In this document: positions 48,832-61,049 of the stretch, piece after piece
How the letters are laid out: each line of letters starts with the position of its first letter
Numbering within the stretch: position 1 is the stretch's first letter
NCBI GenBank assembly: GCA_022453515.1
Contig: JAJNNY010000003.1
Location: 1,178,001-1,242,000 of the forward strand
From: Astrocystis sublimbata
Lineage: Eukaryota > Ascomycota > Sordariomycetes > Xylariales > Xylariaceae
Direction of reading: 5' to 3'
Length of the DNA stretch: 64,000 nt
Made by a program: the position numbers and the translations under genes
The notes under the pieces: generated by a model
What the model saw: only the letters and a program-made list of their open reading frames with translations
What the model was told of the DNA's origin: nothing
Database searches by the model: none

Positions 48832-50864
48832 ATGGACGCAGAGGCAGTGTTGAGGAGGAAAGACACCACCAAGGGCCCTCCGCTGAGGATATTGAGTCTA
48901 GGTATGTATGCATGTTCTGGATACAGCACCGAACATTGCCCCCATGGCATCGGTGACAGCATCACATCCCCATCTCCATCCCCCGCGCCATGCGTCACCC
49001 CGCTTCGCCTCGCCACACCACACCACGAAGTCGAGAGTGACAGTCATACCCTCTGCTAACGCGAATCCCAGATGGCGGCGGAGTCCGCGGCTACTCGATG
49101 CTCATTATCCTCCAGGAGCTGATGCACCGCACCTATGTCGAAATAGAAGGAAAGGCCCCGCGCCGCGACCAGATCCCCAAGCCATGCGACCACTTCGACC
49201 TCATCGTCGGCACCGGCACCGGCGGCCTGATCGCTATCATGCTTGGCCGCCTGCGCCTTGATCTCGAGCAGTGCAAGGAGTTGTACGTCGAGATGACGCG
49301 CATGGTCTTCCAGACCGACAAGACCATTGTCGGCATTCCCTACGGCTCCACTCTGTTCAAAGCCTCCATGCTCGAACAGGCCATCAAGCAGGCCGTCCGC
49401 ATGCATACCGTCTCCGATTACGAAGGCAACGACAGCGCCTCTTCCACTCCCTTTAGCCCCGTGTCTACCGCCTCGAGGTCGAGTGCCGGCTCTGTCAGAC
49501 GACACCACAGCAATGCCAGCACCGTCAGCTTCAGCGCCAGGAGCCCTAACACACAAGGCCGATCCCTCTTCCGCGGTGGCTCGGGCGACCCAGATGCGAG
49601 GCTGTATGACTCGCGGGAAAATAGGACAAAGACGTAGGTTTTGACTGTCTGGCACAAGCCATCATATGCCAGCTTGTACTGACAATGCTACAGTGCCATT
49701 ACAGCCATTTACAAAGGTACCAACAGAGGAGGAGAACCTGCCATCCTGCGGTCGTATGATTCGAGAAAGGAGCCAGCGCCTGAATACGACTGCAAGATAT
49801 GGGAGGCGGGCCGAGCCACATCCGCCATCGGCGTAGCCTTCAAACCCATAAAGATCGGGCAGTCTCTGTTCCACGACGATGGTGCCGGGAACTTCAACCC
49901 ATCCCCCTATGCTTTGGACGAGGCTACGGTGAACGAATGGCCCGGTCGCGATGTCGGTGTGTTCGTTAGCATAGGGACGGGAAAGCGCCCAAAGAACACA
50001 GACCACAACTCACATGCCTGGTACGAAGGCTTCATGGGCGACTGGGCCGATGCCAGGAGGAAACTGATCGCCAAAATCGAGGGGTGCGAGGTTATCCATG
50101 AGCGGATGAAGAAGGACCTCTTGATGAAACGGGGCGTTAATATCGAGAACTATTACCGTTTCAACGTGGAGGTGGGTGTTGGTGAGTTCGCCATGAACGA
50201 ATGGTTTCGGCTAGGCGACATCAGCACCGGCACGCGGAGGTACCTCAATAGAGAGGTCGAACAGAAGATGGTCCAGGGTTCTTCAACCAAACTAGCCAAA
50301 ATCCACCGGGCCAAGCAACGATATGACCGGTTAGGCAATGCTCCTGACATTATCGCAACTCCTGCTTCTACCATTGGGTCCATAGAGATGCCATTGGCCG
50401 TCGAGCTTCCGGGCGATATGCCGTCAAGTTTCCCGGTCCCAAACGTGCGCCCACCAAGTCGGCAATCTTACGAATCTGGAAACGACCAGTTACCGATGCC
50501 CCATACCCCTTCGCCGCGAAGCTCTGTAGACCACGTCGGTTCTCCCCTCCGAGGTCATAACGAAGACCCTGACAGACTTGTGGTCAACGCGCCAACACCG
50601 ACGCAGTATCGCCATGCCAGCGGGTCAGACAAAATTGCCATCATGGATTCCGACGAAAAGCCGCGCCGCCAACCTTTCATGCAACACCAGCCTCATCGGA
50701 TTGAACCGCCTCCGCTACCTCCGAAGACACCTCTACCTGACAGCCTAGCAACCGGCAACCGTCGCCGGCCAAGTGGCCAAGGACCACCACCATACCCCAT
50801 GGACGAGGCCGGACCTCCGCCTACGGTGAATATGGCGAGAAAGCCACAATTCAGAGGCCGCTAG
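48832..50864 (+). CDS. Patatin-like phospholipase-family protein lacking the catalytic serine
   Basis: Three exons: 48832-48901, 49072-49633 and 49694-50864. The junctions are in phases 1 and 2 and the protein is 600 aa. The patatin oxyanion motif DGGGVRG lies at 24-30, and the strand-turn that normally holds the nucleophile is LIVGTGTGGLIA at 67-78. The family's GxSxG serine corresponds to Gly72, so the nucleophile is absent. The second dyad part, Asp273 in DDGAGNFNP, is kept. Residues of about 140-210 are Ser-rich and disordered. The C-terminal 250 residues are Pro/Arg-rich with PPPLPPK (SH3-ligand-like) and end ARKPQFRGR. Known patatins hydrolyse lipid acyl chains. A catalytically dead member would bind lipid or act as a scaffold, which is inference. 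It lies divergent to the HELAH gene. Confidence 0.87.
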
Positions 50865-51139
50865 GTCTCTCATTACATGACCGGCACGGGCTTGATTGCA
50901 GGCTCAGTACACTTGTCTTCTGAAGTTTGGTATAGACTGGGCAACGAAAGGGATTCAAACTTGGGCGTTCCAAGATTCGGGTGTTATTACGTGAACTACG
51001 AACTGGGTTTTTTTATTTTCAATGATTGGGATACCACGCAACGCCATGCACGAGAAACGGCTTCTACTGACATTATCTACCTACATGACGGGATGGACCT
51101 GGAAGTCGAGCCGTGTTGGCTTGTTGTATGTAAATAACT

Positions 51140-51950
51140 GACTGCATGTGTTATCGATACCCCTTATTTTCTACATAATTTTATATACGAGCTTATGACC
51201 TTACTTGACATTTCCAAGTTGCATCTGTTGTTCTTGTGTATGTGTGTGTGTATGTGCGAAATGGTGTGCGAAATGGCATAAGAAGGCAAGGTCAAGAGAT
51301 AAGGGTTATAGTATCAACAAGGTAGATGTAGCAGATACGATAGGTATAATTACAATACAACAACAGGCATGGTAACATGGTATAACTTGTTGGAAATTAC
51401 AGATTAAATAAGTCGAAAAGATTACGGAGCAAAATAACATCAGAAATAAAACACAATTGTAACAACTAACTAAAAAGCAACATAAACTTGATCAATAAGG
51501 TGCAAGAAAATAGCTGTAGCAAATAAATAAACGATAGATTATTTCTCACTTAGTAATTAGCAATAGTTCAAACATGATAAGCAGGATAAGATAACATATC
51601 ACGTTGCAAATCCATCACATGGGTTAAGTTAAACAATACAACCACATAAGAATAGTTTCAACAGATATAATATATTACAACTAGTATCAATTACAACACG
51701 TATTATACTGTCTTTCAGACATAGCAATAGAAGAATTGCAATAAGTCCATGGCAGCAAATTGCATTTCCAAGGAATGTTAAGGAGATTATAAGAGCCTGT
51801 TAGATATTTACAATTAATCACTTGCAAGGAAATACAACAACATAACAATAATAAAATCAACACACCAACACAATCATTAAGTTTAGGACAACAACCCCAA
51901 TAATCACAACGGAACAAATACTTACACCAAGTTCGACATATCAAGAAAAG
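51140..51950. other. AT-rich island (possible transposon relic)
   Basis: About 800 bp rich in A on the plus strand and poor in C and G, with ATAA/TAAA words and no frame of known function. In an otherwise mid-GC genome this could be a decayed, RIP-altered element. No terminal repeat or target-site duplication could be identified by eye. Confidence 0.35.
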
Positions 51951-52010
51951 ATACCTGAGGTAGGACAGACAACGAAACGGATTTCGGATTTTGCTCGCTC
52001 GAACTCCTAC

Positions 52011-52049
52011 TTCGACGGAACTGGCTTGGCTTGGCTGAATTCCGTCGAA
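52011..52049. repeat. 10-bp perfect inverted repeat with 19-nt loop
   Basis: TTCGACGGAA at 52011-52020 is the reverse complement of TTCCGTCGAA at 52040-52049. The loop contains the direct repeat CTTGGCTTGG. It lies 210-250 bp upstream of the NmrA-like gene. Confidence 0.7.
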
Positions 52050-52071
52050 AGTGGGGTTGCTAAGCTGACTG

Positions 52072-52086
52072 GATGAGTCACTCATC
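52072..52086. promoter_or_regulatory. 15-bp palindrome containing a Gcn4/CPC1-type TGAGTCA site
   Basis: GATGAGTCACTCATC is a perfect palindrome around one central base and contains TGAGTCA (52074-52080), the AP-1/Gcn4 half-site pair. Its position 172 bp before the ATG at 52258 suggests a bZIP operator. Binding itself is inferred. Confidence 0.45.
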
Positions 52087-52257
52087 AGCCTAGCTGTAAA
52101 CAAATCCCGTTCGACAGCCTCATGCCGCACGTCTATAAATACGCGACGGGAATGTTTAGATGATTTGAACAATTGCTGCGCTGGTTCTGACATATAAATC
52201 AAGCTGTTGTGACGATTTGCGCGTGAACACGAAAAGCGAAAGGAAAAGGAAAAAAAG

Positions 52258-54099
52258 ATGTCGCGCATTAAGACAGTTGCGATCTTTGGTGTAAGTCAAG
52301 TCCCTTCACTTCACTCCACTTCAATTGGCCATCTCCTAGTATCGTTGCCTCAGTTTTACGGGAACTCTGATCTTTCGTATTTTTGCATGTCATATTGCCC
52401 CTTTCTCTTCTTCTATGTCTTGTTGATTGATTTGCGATTCATTATCATTTGGGTACTTCAAGATATCAATTGCGCCTCAGGGGAACATGAGATGGATGTA
52501 CAATGCCGATCAGACTTATCCGGACCCTGGGCCCGTGCCTAGCCGGCCCGGACATGTGGCAATGCAACCTCTCTTACCTTACCTCAACTACAAGCACCCA
52601 ATTCAATTACCTTATTGACAGACTGATACTACATCGACTCACATACACACATCGCATCAACTAATTTCTAATATTTTATCACATACACAGGCAGCCGGCA
52701 ACTTCGGCGCCCCCATCACCGCCGCGCTACAGGAAGCCGGGTTCGCCGTGACCGTCATCACGCGACCGGACTCCACCGCAGTCTTTCCCGCCGGTCTGCC
52801 CGTGCGCAGCGTCGAGTACGGCGATGTAGAAGCTGTTGCGCAGGCCCTGAGCGGCCAGGATGCCGTTATTGCGGCCACGGGCCCCGGCGCCGTTAGGGAT
52901 GCGAGGGGAATGGTGGATGCTGCGGCCAAGGCGGGGGTTAGGCGCTTCATTGGTAGGTGGTGTCATCTGTCTCGCTCTCGTTGTTCTTTTGTTTAAGTTG
53001 GTTGGTGGTGATCAATGTGTGACTGGGACGTGTTGCTGTTTGGGCATATTTGCGACTTCCTTCATCTTTGCGCCTCTCTTTCCAATGAAGTTGCCTTTGA
53101 CAGCTTTGGGTATTGTTTTCTTACTTGCTCACCTGTTACACGTTGCGGCGCGCGCATTTTCATTTCTCTCACCAGCGCCAGCGCACAAAGTGATGTTGCG
53201 CAACGATCTGACGTGCTGAATTTGCCATGACCGTCCGTCTTCGATGGTATTGTGATCTCACAGCTGACGAACTGATGTTTTGTAGTCAACGATTTTGGTT
53301 GGGGCGGAGACTTCAAGAGCCTCCCCGAGTTCGAACCGACGGGCGAGGCGCGTAGAGTCGCCTGGGATCGCGCAAACGAGTACGCGCAGAGGGATGAGGG
53401 CAAGGAGGACGGTTTCACATGGACGGGCATCACGATTGGGAATCCTATTGACTGGGTGAGTTGTTCTCTTGACTGGTTTGCACCTGGCTGCCTTCTTTTT
53501 GCACGTTCATGAAGATACTCATCTTGCGCCGCTCGAGCCAAGCAACCCATCGTCATTGGGACTAATATGTCTCATTCCCCTAGGCCTTGAGCAAGTTCCC
53601 TCGCATGGGGTTCAACATCTCGGAACGCCGCGCGACGATCTATGACGCCGGAACAGAATCATTCACGGGCACGACGCTCGAGGGAATAGGGCAGTCTGTC
53701 GTGGGCGTTCTGACGCATCTTTTCGAGACGGCGAATCGCTTCGTCAAGGTACGGTCGATCAAGACGTCGCAGAACGAGCTACTCGCGGCCTTCCAACGCG
53801 CAGCAGCGGCAAAGAACGAAAACAAGGAGCAGGAGGAGGTTGAGGGGGGAAAGAAGTGGGAGATCGAGCACTCGAACACACAGCAGCTTTTCGAGGAGGG
53901 ACGCAGGAAGCACGCCCAGAGCATCGCCGGCTGGACCCTCGACCTCGTCGTCTACCAGCTGTATGCGCCGGGCGAGGCCCGCTGCGTCGTGGCGCCGACG
54001 AGAGAGGCGTCAGACAGCCCGCTCTTGGGCGTCAAGGAGGAAGGCGTCGACGAGGTTGTGGAGAAGGCGCTTATGCGAAGTCGAGCAGCGCGGACCTAG
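52258..54099 (+). CDS. NmrA-like NAD(P)-binding protein (isoflavone-reductase-like)
   Basis: Four exons: 52258-52290, 52691-52952, 53286-53455 and 53584-54099. The phases are consistent and the protein is 326 aa. The N-terminal Rossmann motif (AIFGAAGNFGAPI) is split across intron 1, the usual place for this family in fungi. The middle contains the NmrA-type strands VITRPDS and the NDFGWGGDFKSLP segment. No YxxxK active site is seen, which fits NmrA-type regulators or isoflavone-reductase-like proteins rather than classical SDRs. Such proteins bind NAD(P) and either reduce small aromatics or sense redox state. The substrate is unknown. Introns 1 (400 bp) and 2 (333 bp) are longer than usual here. 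Confidence 0.87.
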
Positions 54100-57000
54100 C
54101 TGGCGAGACCTTGTCGGCGGGTGGCTCGAGGATCCCGTGATCTCTCTGTCTGTCCTCTACCCTCGACTCTTTGACCCCTATACACTTCACTAGGTGTATA
54201 CGTGTATGTAAGAGAAGAAGGGGCATGGCGGGTTTCGGGTGTCTGTGTACGATTTACCATCATGAACTTCCGATTCTGATCGATTGATTCGAACCTAATC
54301 TTTCGATCGTGAAATTGGCAAGGAAGACAGGGAGGCAGGCAAAAGAATCGCGATGTCTATACTTAGGAGCAAGCCTCGACACGTAGGCCGTATTGGATGG
54401 GTCCTCTCTCTCGCCGTCGTGGGTTGGGATGTTGGGATTAGAGATGGATATGGGCTATGGACTATGGAGAATGGAGATTATTGAAAGGCAAAGTGGAGGT
54501 TGGATTACTGATGTTCATATCAAACCAGTCAGAAGTATGCATGCGCAGATGCCAATACCCATCCAAGCAACAAACACCCTGACCTCCTCCCCGATGGGCC
54601 TAGAAGCCTGTCCCTTGCCGCCAAACGGACCCCCCCTCGGCCCCCCAGCCAGCAGCGCCAACCGCCAGCTGCCTAAGCGAGGGTCGGGAGGAGGCGGGAG
54701 AATCGGAAGATTTTCAGGGCAAGGCCTGGCAGAAAGGTCAGGTCGGGGGGGTATGCCTGTCAACGATCCACGCGGACGAACTATGTACCACCCACCTATC
54801 GTACACCTGCCGATGGGATGGAGCGATATGGAGCCGACAAGCGAGGATGGAATAAGGAGCTTACTTAAAATTAGAATACTATTGAACAGGCTGTCCCCGC
54901 GTGGAACAAGGCAGGCGAGGCAGGTGGCAAGGCGTCTAAGAGAGAAAATCGTCTCATTCGTTACTGTACCTTACCGTCGATAGTCGGCGCATGTGGAAAC
55001 CCGTCGTCGCCTCCTTACTGTATCGAATACACTCATCTCAGTATCAGCATAGGTATCAGAAACATTATCACATCACTTCGTGTCAAAAGGTCCATACTAA
55101 ACTATGTGTGTGTACACGATGCCTACCTACATACTGTACATACTGTATATGCTTCAAACATACCTGCAGTACAATACATACTTCATCTATGACCGGTCGG
55201 TCTAGTTCACCTCGCCGTCGGTCTAGATGCAGATATCCAACTGGCTGTGATCGATCGTGATAGTGATTTGTGATTTCAGCCTACTCGTACTTTACAGCTT
55301 ACATACAGCCTACATACATACATACATTCGCCTGGTATACGTGTTCGAACGTCAACCTCTAGTACGTGCCAGAGCCGAGGAGGCAGAGGCAGAGCACTGA
55401 CATTCCGACCCTGCCCCTACAGCGCTTGGCACCTCTGTTAATTACGAGGATTATCATGCAAAGATGGGCTGTACGTATGTATGTATGTCGAGTAGGTACG
55501 GATATGTGGCGCTTCCTTCCTGCCTGCCTGCCTGCACGACAGATATGCACAATTCGCATCCCATGGGTTCTTGCTGTCCTTACATCCATATAGTACAACA
55601 CTTTACAGTAAAACTAAAACGAAACAGAAAGGTCCTTGCACTGACTTGCAGGACATGACAAGCCCCCACCCCCTTTGATAGCAGTAGCCTCGCCGAGCCT
55701 AAGTAAGCAAGTAAGTAAGTAAGTACCTAGGTAGCTTCTTGGATGTAAGTTGAGACGAGCCTTGTATTCTGCCTGGGGTGGGCTGGCGAGCTAGGTTGCG
55801 GTTTACAGCTTCTGGCCCACCTTTCGGTAGTTTACCGTGGCGTGGCCCAGTCGTCGAGGTAGTAGTGGGAAATTGTAGCGTTGTATTCTGGGTCTGTCTG
55901 GCTGTGTGGTATTTTACATGTTTATGCGTGGTGCTTGGTGCTTAGACGTTCTATACGTCGTTCTTGTCAAGTAACTTGGTATTTTGCCAATGCAAGGCAG
56001 AGCGAAGAAACGCCACACACGCATCTCACCTAACCCTAGACTAGGTACTTACCCTCGGCTACCTATGAATGTTTTGCGGATCTATCAATCTTACACATCA
56101 GATGTTTCCGTTATCTTCAAATTTCAGATTCAGATTCAGATTCAGTTCTGATCCGATTCCCCACGGTGGCGAGATTTCCAGCGCTATTAAGGGCTAGGGG
56201 ACTGTAGGGGTCAGGTCCAGTTGTTCAAGTCCCAGATTGTCTGGGGTTACTGGAGGTTAAGGTTCAGGTTCAGATACTGTGTAGAATAATAATATCATGT
56301 GCACCCATATGCATAACATATAGCCTGGTACAGTGTTGAGCAGCGGCGATATGGTCTATCAACACGGTCCTTCAAGTTGAATCTCGATGCTCGATTCTCT
56401 ACATAGACCGCCACACAGAATACGTATGCATAACGCCGATGAACAACTGTCTCTCGGCGGATCGTCCGGATCGCTGCCAATGACCGTTGGGTGTGACGTG
56501 AAATATCACGTGGTTTGTCGGAGTGATTATGTATACTGCGTATCACCAACCTAGACCTAGGTAGACAAACGCTCGATGCCGCCTCCCGGTGTGCGATCCT
56601 GCCGCTCTGTACATGATGTATGTGAGTGATATGTGTGATGTGTGTGTATATGCGTGTGTAAGGTATGTATGTATGTATGCGTTGTACACGATGCAGTAAG
56701 GATAATCGGCAGTATGTAAGTGAGTAAGGTCTGGGGTAGGAGGAGCTGGCCGTTTGCACACCAGCGCGCTGCCGGCCGGACTGCGCCGCCGCGCCTCGTG
56801 AAACAAAATCGTCGGCCGCTGCGCTGTAACTATAACTGCGACATCTGGATGAAACCGAACAACATGCAAATTTGTTGTCGTGCTACTACGCTACGATGCA
56901 GGCTTGGTAAGTAAGCTCTGCGATCTCGTTTTGCGGGGGAGCAAGAAGGGGCGAATCAGAATGACGGACACAGCGAGGCGTGAGGAATCGTGAGAAAATG

Positions 57001-58215
57001 CCATTCTCGCATGGACATGGCTAATTTGCTTCACCGGCATGCGGTTCGGCTACCTTTGCCCTTATGGTAGCATTGGCGAGACTATCGTGCATAGTATCGT
57101 CGCATCGTTAGCATCGTGCAAAGTAAAGACGACACACGAAACAAAAAAGCTTCGGCCCCCGAAACCAACCATCACAGACCAGACGGTTCGCTCCGCATCC
57201 ACTAACTAATCCTTAGCACACCTTTCGTCCTCCCGCAACCCGTAAATCCCCGTGCCAAGAGCTTTAGGAGATAAACAAGCATGATCCATACTGCAGAAGT
57301 GAGTCCGTGCCCTTGCTGCGTGCAGCAGTGCAGCTGCTGCAGCAGCAAGCAACAGCAGCAATAGTAGAAATTTTGTAAGGATTGTAAGGGACCAAAGGGG
57401 TCCTACGAGTACTCAACCCTAGCTTATTCCCCTGGCACGGTCCTCCCCAGATATGCTTGACACATCCATCCATCCATCCTTCGGACATGGGATGGGCCCT
57501 TCACTACCCCAGCAAATAGTACGATTTCTTGCCGGTTGGAGCTATGGTCTGGTTTCTGGTTTCGACAAAGTTTGGTTGTGGCGGGAAATTATTATGTCTG
57601 GCTTTGTCGGGGGGCTTGCTTTCGACCTGACATTTTGCTGGCCTGGCCGTATCGATGATACGCATTAGTGTTACTATGATGTGCAGGGGTATTCCGGAGA
57701 ACGATGCTAGAACGATGCAAGCAGCTCTGAGCTGCATGGCACGATGGGGAATGTAACCCTGGCACTTTTGCTGTCGAATGGCTCGAGAGTTGCGCCGGGG
57801 AGACAGGGGACAGGGGGACAGAGAAGGTCGAGGCCGAGGCCCAGATGCGAATCTTCAACTTTCACGAATACCACTAATATTTCTCAAACGTGAATTCAAC
57901 CGGGGTTTCTATTTCTCGAACCAGGGCAGCAACGCAATACAACCAACCAACCTACGTGGTGTGTGTGCGTGTGTGTGAACTATCTACATGGATCATGGAT
58001 TGCCGTTGATGCTCCCGTCATGCAGACCCTTGGCGTCGTGGGCTAATTAACAACCAAAAAAACCAGATACCTTTTTTTAATTCCCTTATTCCCTTTCCCT
58101 TTCCTATAATGGCTACTATACTCGGTACAAGGTAGTACACTATTGGTTGAAACACAGAACAGCACACAACATCCAACCAATCCCAGCCCCCAGCCACCCG
58201 CGATCAGGTACCACA
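54100..58215. other. Long intergenic region (4.1 kb) rich in microsatellites
   Basis: No gene is supported. Simple repeats occur throughout: CCTG (55519-55535), AGTA (about 55707-55723), CAGATT (56125-56145), GT/ATGT (56627-56680) and CAG (57321-57360). A 196-codon plus frame at 54393-54983 and a 70-80-codon minus frame at 54515-54763 are weak candidates only. Confidence 0.55.
57321..57360. repeat. Imperfect CAG/CTG trinucleotide repeat
   Basis: About ten CAG-type triplets, with an internal palindromic GCAGCTGC, lie in intergenic DNA. The tract is outside any supported coding frame. Confidence 0.85.
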
Positions 58216-59561
58216 CTAATCGACGGGCGGGCCCTCCAATGGCTCTTCTTCGTCCTCTACTGCCTCTGCTGTTGGTTTCCGATATTCTGTTGCTGGCGCC
58301 GAGGACGTCTGTGCCTGTGCTGGTGCCTGTGCCTGTGCTTGTGTCTCTGCCTGCGCCTGGTCTGCCCCGTTTGGGGAAGTCGAAGCGTCCTCGGCCTTGT
58401 CTGGCCCTGGACTATTCGATTCGCTATTGGCGCCATCGCCCTGGCCCTGGTCTGCATTCGGCTTCGGCTGTTCCCCATTGGCGCCTTCACCAGCAGTGGC
58501 AGTGGCAGTGGTAGCAGTGGTGGTGGTACCCTCACCACTACCACTACCCTCGCCCTCACCACCAGCGTTGGCATTGGCATCTGCTGTACCCGTGCTCGTA
58601 GCACCCTCACCCTCACCCTCAGCTGGCTGTGACTTGTCGCCTTCGCCTTCGCCTTGGGCTTGGCCTTCGGCACCAGCAGCACCCTCGCCGCCCTCGCCCT
58701 CCACTGGCTTAGGCGGCGGCGGCTTGGGCTTAGGCAGGCGCATCTCGACACGCTGCAGCGTGATCTCCAGGACGGGGGTGCCCTCGGGGACCTTGTCCTT
58801 GAGGTGGTTGTTGTCGATATCAAAATAGAGGGCCCAGAAGTTGCCCTCCTTGACGGCGAGGAAGCCCTCCCAGCCGCCGAAGATGAGGCGGCGGTCCTGC
58901 CGCGAGCAGTCCCACGGCACCGGCCAGTTGTCGTCGGCCCACGCGCGGTTGCCGAACTTGAGCTCGTAGCTCCAGCGGTCCACGTAAATCCAGTTCATGA
59001 TGGGCGGCTCGTCGCAGATCGTCGTCACCAGCCCCGAGCCATTCGACTCCGGGTAGGGCAGGTAGTAACCCGCGAACGGATGGCCGAATTCCTGATCATG
59101 GCGGGTCCCTGTGTCGACGTACAGCTGCACACGCCAGGCTGTTAGTGGATGACACCCCGGTATATTTGGGTCCAGCTATCATATGCTTGTGTGTAGATAT
59201 GTATGTATGTATGTTTGTGATATGTGTGTATGTGTATATGTGTGTATGTGTATGTGTTTCGGCTAGGAACCAAAAGGGGACAACAATGGTAAGCCGTGGG
59301 GGGCGGGTAGTGGAAAGTGGGAATGATGAGTCCGAAAAAAAAAGTGTAGTAAGTGTATGTACGTACTTTGTCACCGGAGAGGACGACTCGCCTACCCTCG
59401 AGCATGCTGCTATATTGGCTCGATTTGAGGCAGTGAACGATCAGGTTGTTCTTACGGCTCCTGTGTTCCTTCTTCCTCGCGTCCGACTGGATCTGCTTGA
59501 TCGCTTCCGACATGCCGACCACGGTCGCGAAAGCGACCAGAAAAGATACCTCTTGACTCAT
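58216..59561 (-). CDS. Conserved fungal protein with long low-complexity tail, 367 aa
   Basis: Two exons, 59561-59367 and 59124-58216, joined in phase 0. The intron is 242 bp and full of TATG/GTGT repeats. The N-terminal roughly 65 residues are mostly helical (MSQEVSFLVAFATVVGMSEA, then a basic stretch). Residues 66-190 form a compact domain with conserved-looking Trp/Gly/Pro positions (HPFAGYYLPYPES, NWIYVDRWSYELKFGNR, FGGWEGFLAVKEGNFWALYF). The last 170 residues are Ala/Gly/Glu/Thr/Gln repeats (GEGEG, QAQAQAPAQAQ) ending EEEPLEGPPVD. I recall similar proteins in many filamentous fungi annotated as hypothetical, but no enzyme family is clear. No signal peptide is evident. Confidence 0.8.
59187..59257. 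repeat. TATG/TGTG microsatellite within intron of the low-complexity protein gene
   Basis: Mixed TATG and TG dinucleotide tract inside the 242-bp intron 59125-59366. Confidence 0.85.
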
Positions 59562-61049
59562 GGTGATCGGTACTGTATGAGCGGTATTTTTTTTTTCGGT
59601 TTCCGGGTGCGTCTTTCGCGAGTTCTCCCGCTGTATTTGCTGCTGTATTCGGGGGGGTTATTCACCGCGAGGATTAGGCTTAAGTCAACACGGATGCAGG
59701 ATTTCATGTAATGCAAGCTTCATCCAGTCGCAAGCCTCATTAGGTAGTTCTTTGCTATTCTCCAGTGTCCAGGGGGTGGTACAACGGCAATAGCGTGCAC
59801 GCGTGTCGGAGACATATGCCCGTCTTCTTAGGTGTCAGGGTGTCACGGGCCTGGGCATTTGATCGATGTCGTTCGATCTCGACTTTTTTGGGTAAAGTAT
59901 GTATCTGCCAAATCTACTGTGGCTGGAGTCTAGGAGAAAACAAAAAAAGCAAAATGGCAAAAATTAATCATGGGGCCCAGCCATATGCCAGGCTCCAGCC
60001 AGCATGGAAGATTGCCCCTGGGCAAAAGCTGCACGAACCGACCCTCCATATTCATGCCGTTTAAGCATGGTACTCTTCGTCCAAGCTAATAATCGTCCAT
60101 ACTATGGGACTATTGCCGCGCCCCTCGACCCTCGCCCCCCCTTATGGCGTGTATGTGCGGCTGATGAGCGGAAACAAGGGTCCACCTTGCTCATCCTCAT
60201 CGGCAAGCATAGTATGGGGGCGCCCGGACTCCATGAACAACAGGTCGATCTCGCATGGAGCGCGGCAAAGATAGCGGGCGCATCATCCGTGGTATCCGTT
60301 ATGGTCCCTCCGTATCCCAGGCAAGATTCCAAGGGTCCCGTCTTATTGGCCCGTGTTATAGCTGACAGCGAAGCATAATCTAGACGAGGATCGGCCCTGT
60401 ACCTCGGGACGGCAACGTGTCACTTGTACGGGACCGTCCGATCTATCGACTACATGGCATGCTTCGATCATACGATCAGGGGCCTAATCTGGCAAAGCCC
60501 ACCAAACGAGTGTCTTGGAGTTTGAGCACGCAGCGGCATTCTGGGCCTCGTCGGTGGTGTGTGTAGGTCGAAGCGCAACGACGCTTCACCCTGCAGTGAC
60601 AACGTGTGCGAGAGAGAAGCTCAGTGCGAGATGCACGACCGACGACTGGGAATGAGTTGGCCAGGGCCGGCGGCTCTGGCTCTGGCTGCTACGGACCAGC
60701 ATCGGTATTGGTTTGTGTGAAAGTTTCACACATCTCGACACGATCGAACTTTGTGTATAAGTAGATCAGGTTTCGTCCCTCATCGAGCTTCTTTTTTTTT
60801 CTCTCATCATCAACAATCACAACGGATTCCAACCACCCATCACCACTACTACCACCTCCGCCTTTAGGCAAACGCAACCGTCTTTCACGACCTCCCACAC
60901 CTCCAAGAGTTTCATCTCGTCACGTACACCGCGTGACTCCTGAATCTCCCAAGCACTTCCCAGCTTATCCATTACGACGAAAGCCGAAGCGATACTCGCT
61001 CCGACTTCCTCTTAGCCCATCACTTCAGCTACCAAAACCAAACTTCACA
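59562..61049. other. Intergenic region, 1.5 kb, and long leader of the 89-aa gene
   Basis: Promoters of the two divergent flanking genes. The last 270 bp are CA/CT-rich (TTTTTTTTTCTCTCATCATC and onward), as in fungal 5' leaders. Frames here have no domain. Confidence 0.55.

Larger units (their letters stand above)
50865..52257. other. Intergenic region with AT-rich island
   Basis: From about 51140 to 51950 the plus strand is A-rich and overall AT-rich, unlike surrounding DNA. A 193-codon minus-strand frame (51687-52268) crosses its border but contains low-complexity hydrophobic runs and no domain. The right end carries a 10-bp inverted repeat and a 15-bp palindrome with a bZIP core ahead of the NmrA-like gene. 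Confidence 0.55.

Noticed and set aside
51687..52268. 193-codon minus-strand frame
   Set aside because: Spans the AT-rich island and the NmrA promoter. Its composition shifts abruptly at the border and it has Leu/Cys runs without a real domain.
54393..54983. 196-codon plus-strand frame downstream of the NmrA-like gene
   Set aside because: Glycine/proline-rich with no recognisable motif and no promoter or leader. Likely a chance frame in 3' flanking DNA.
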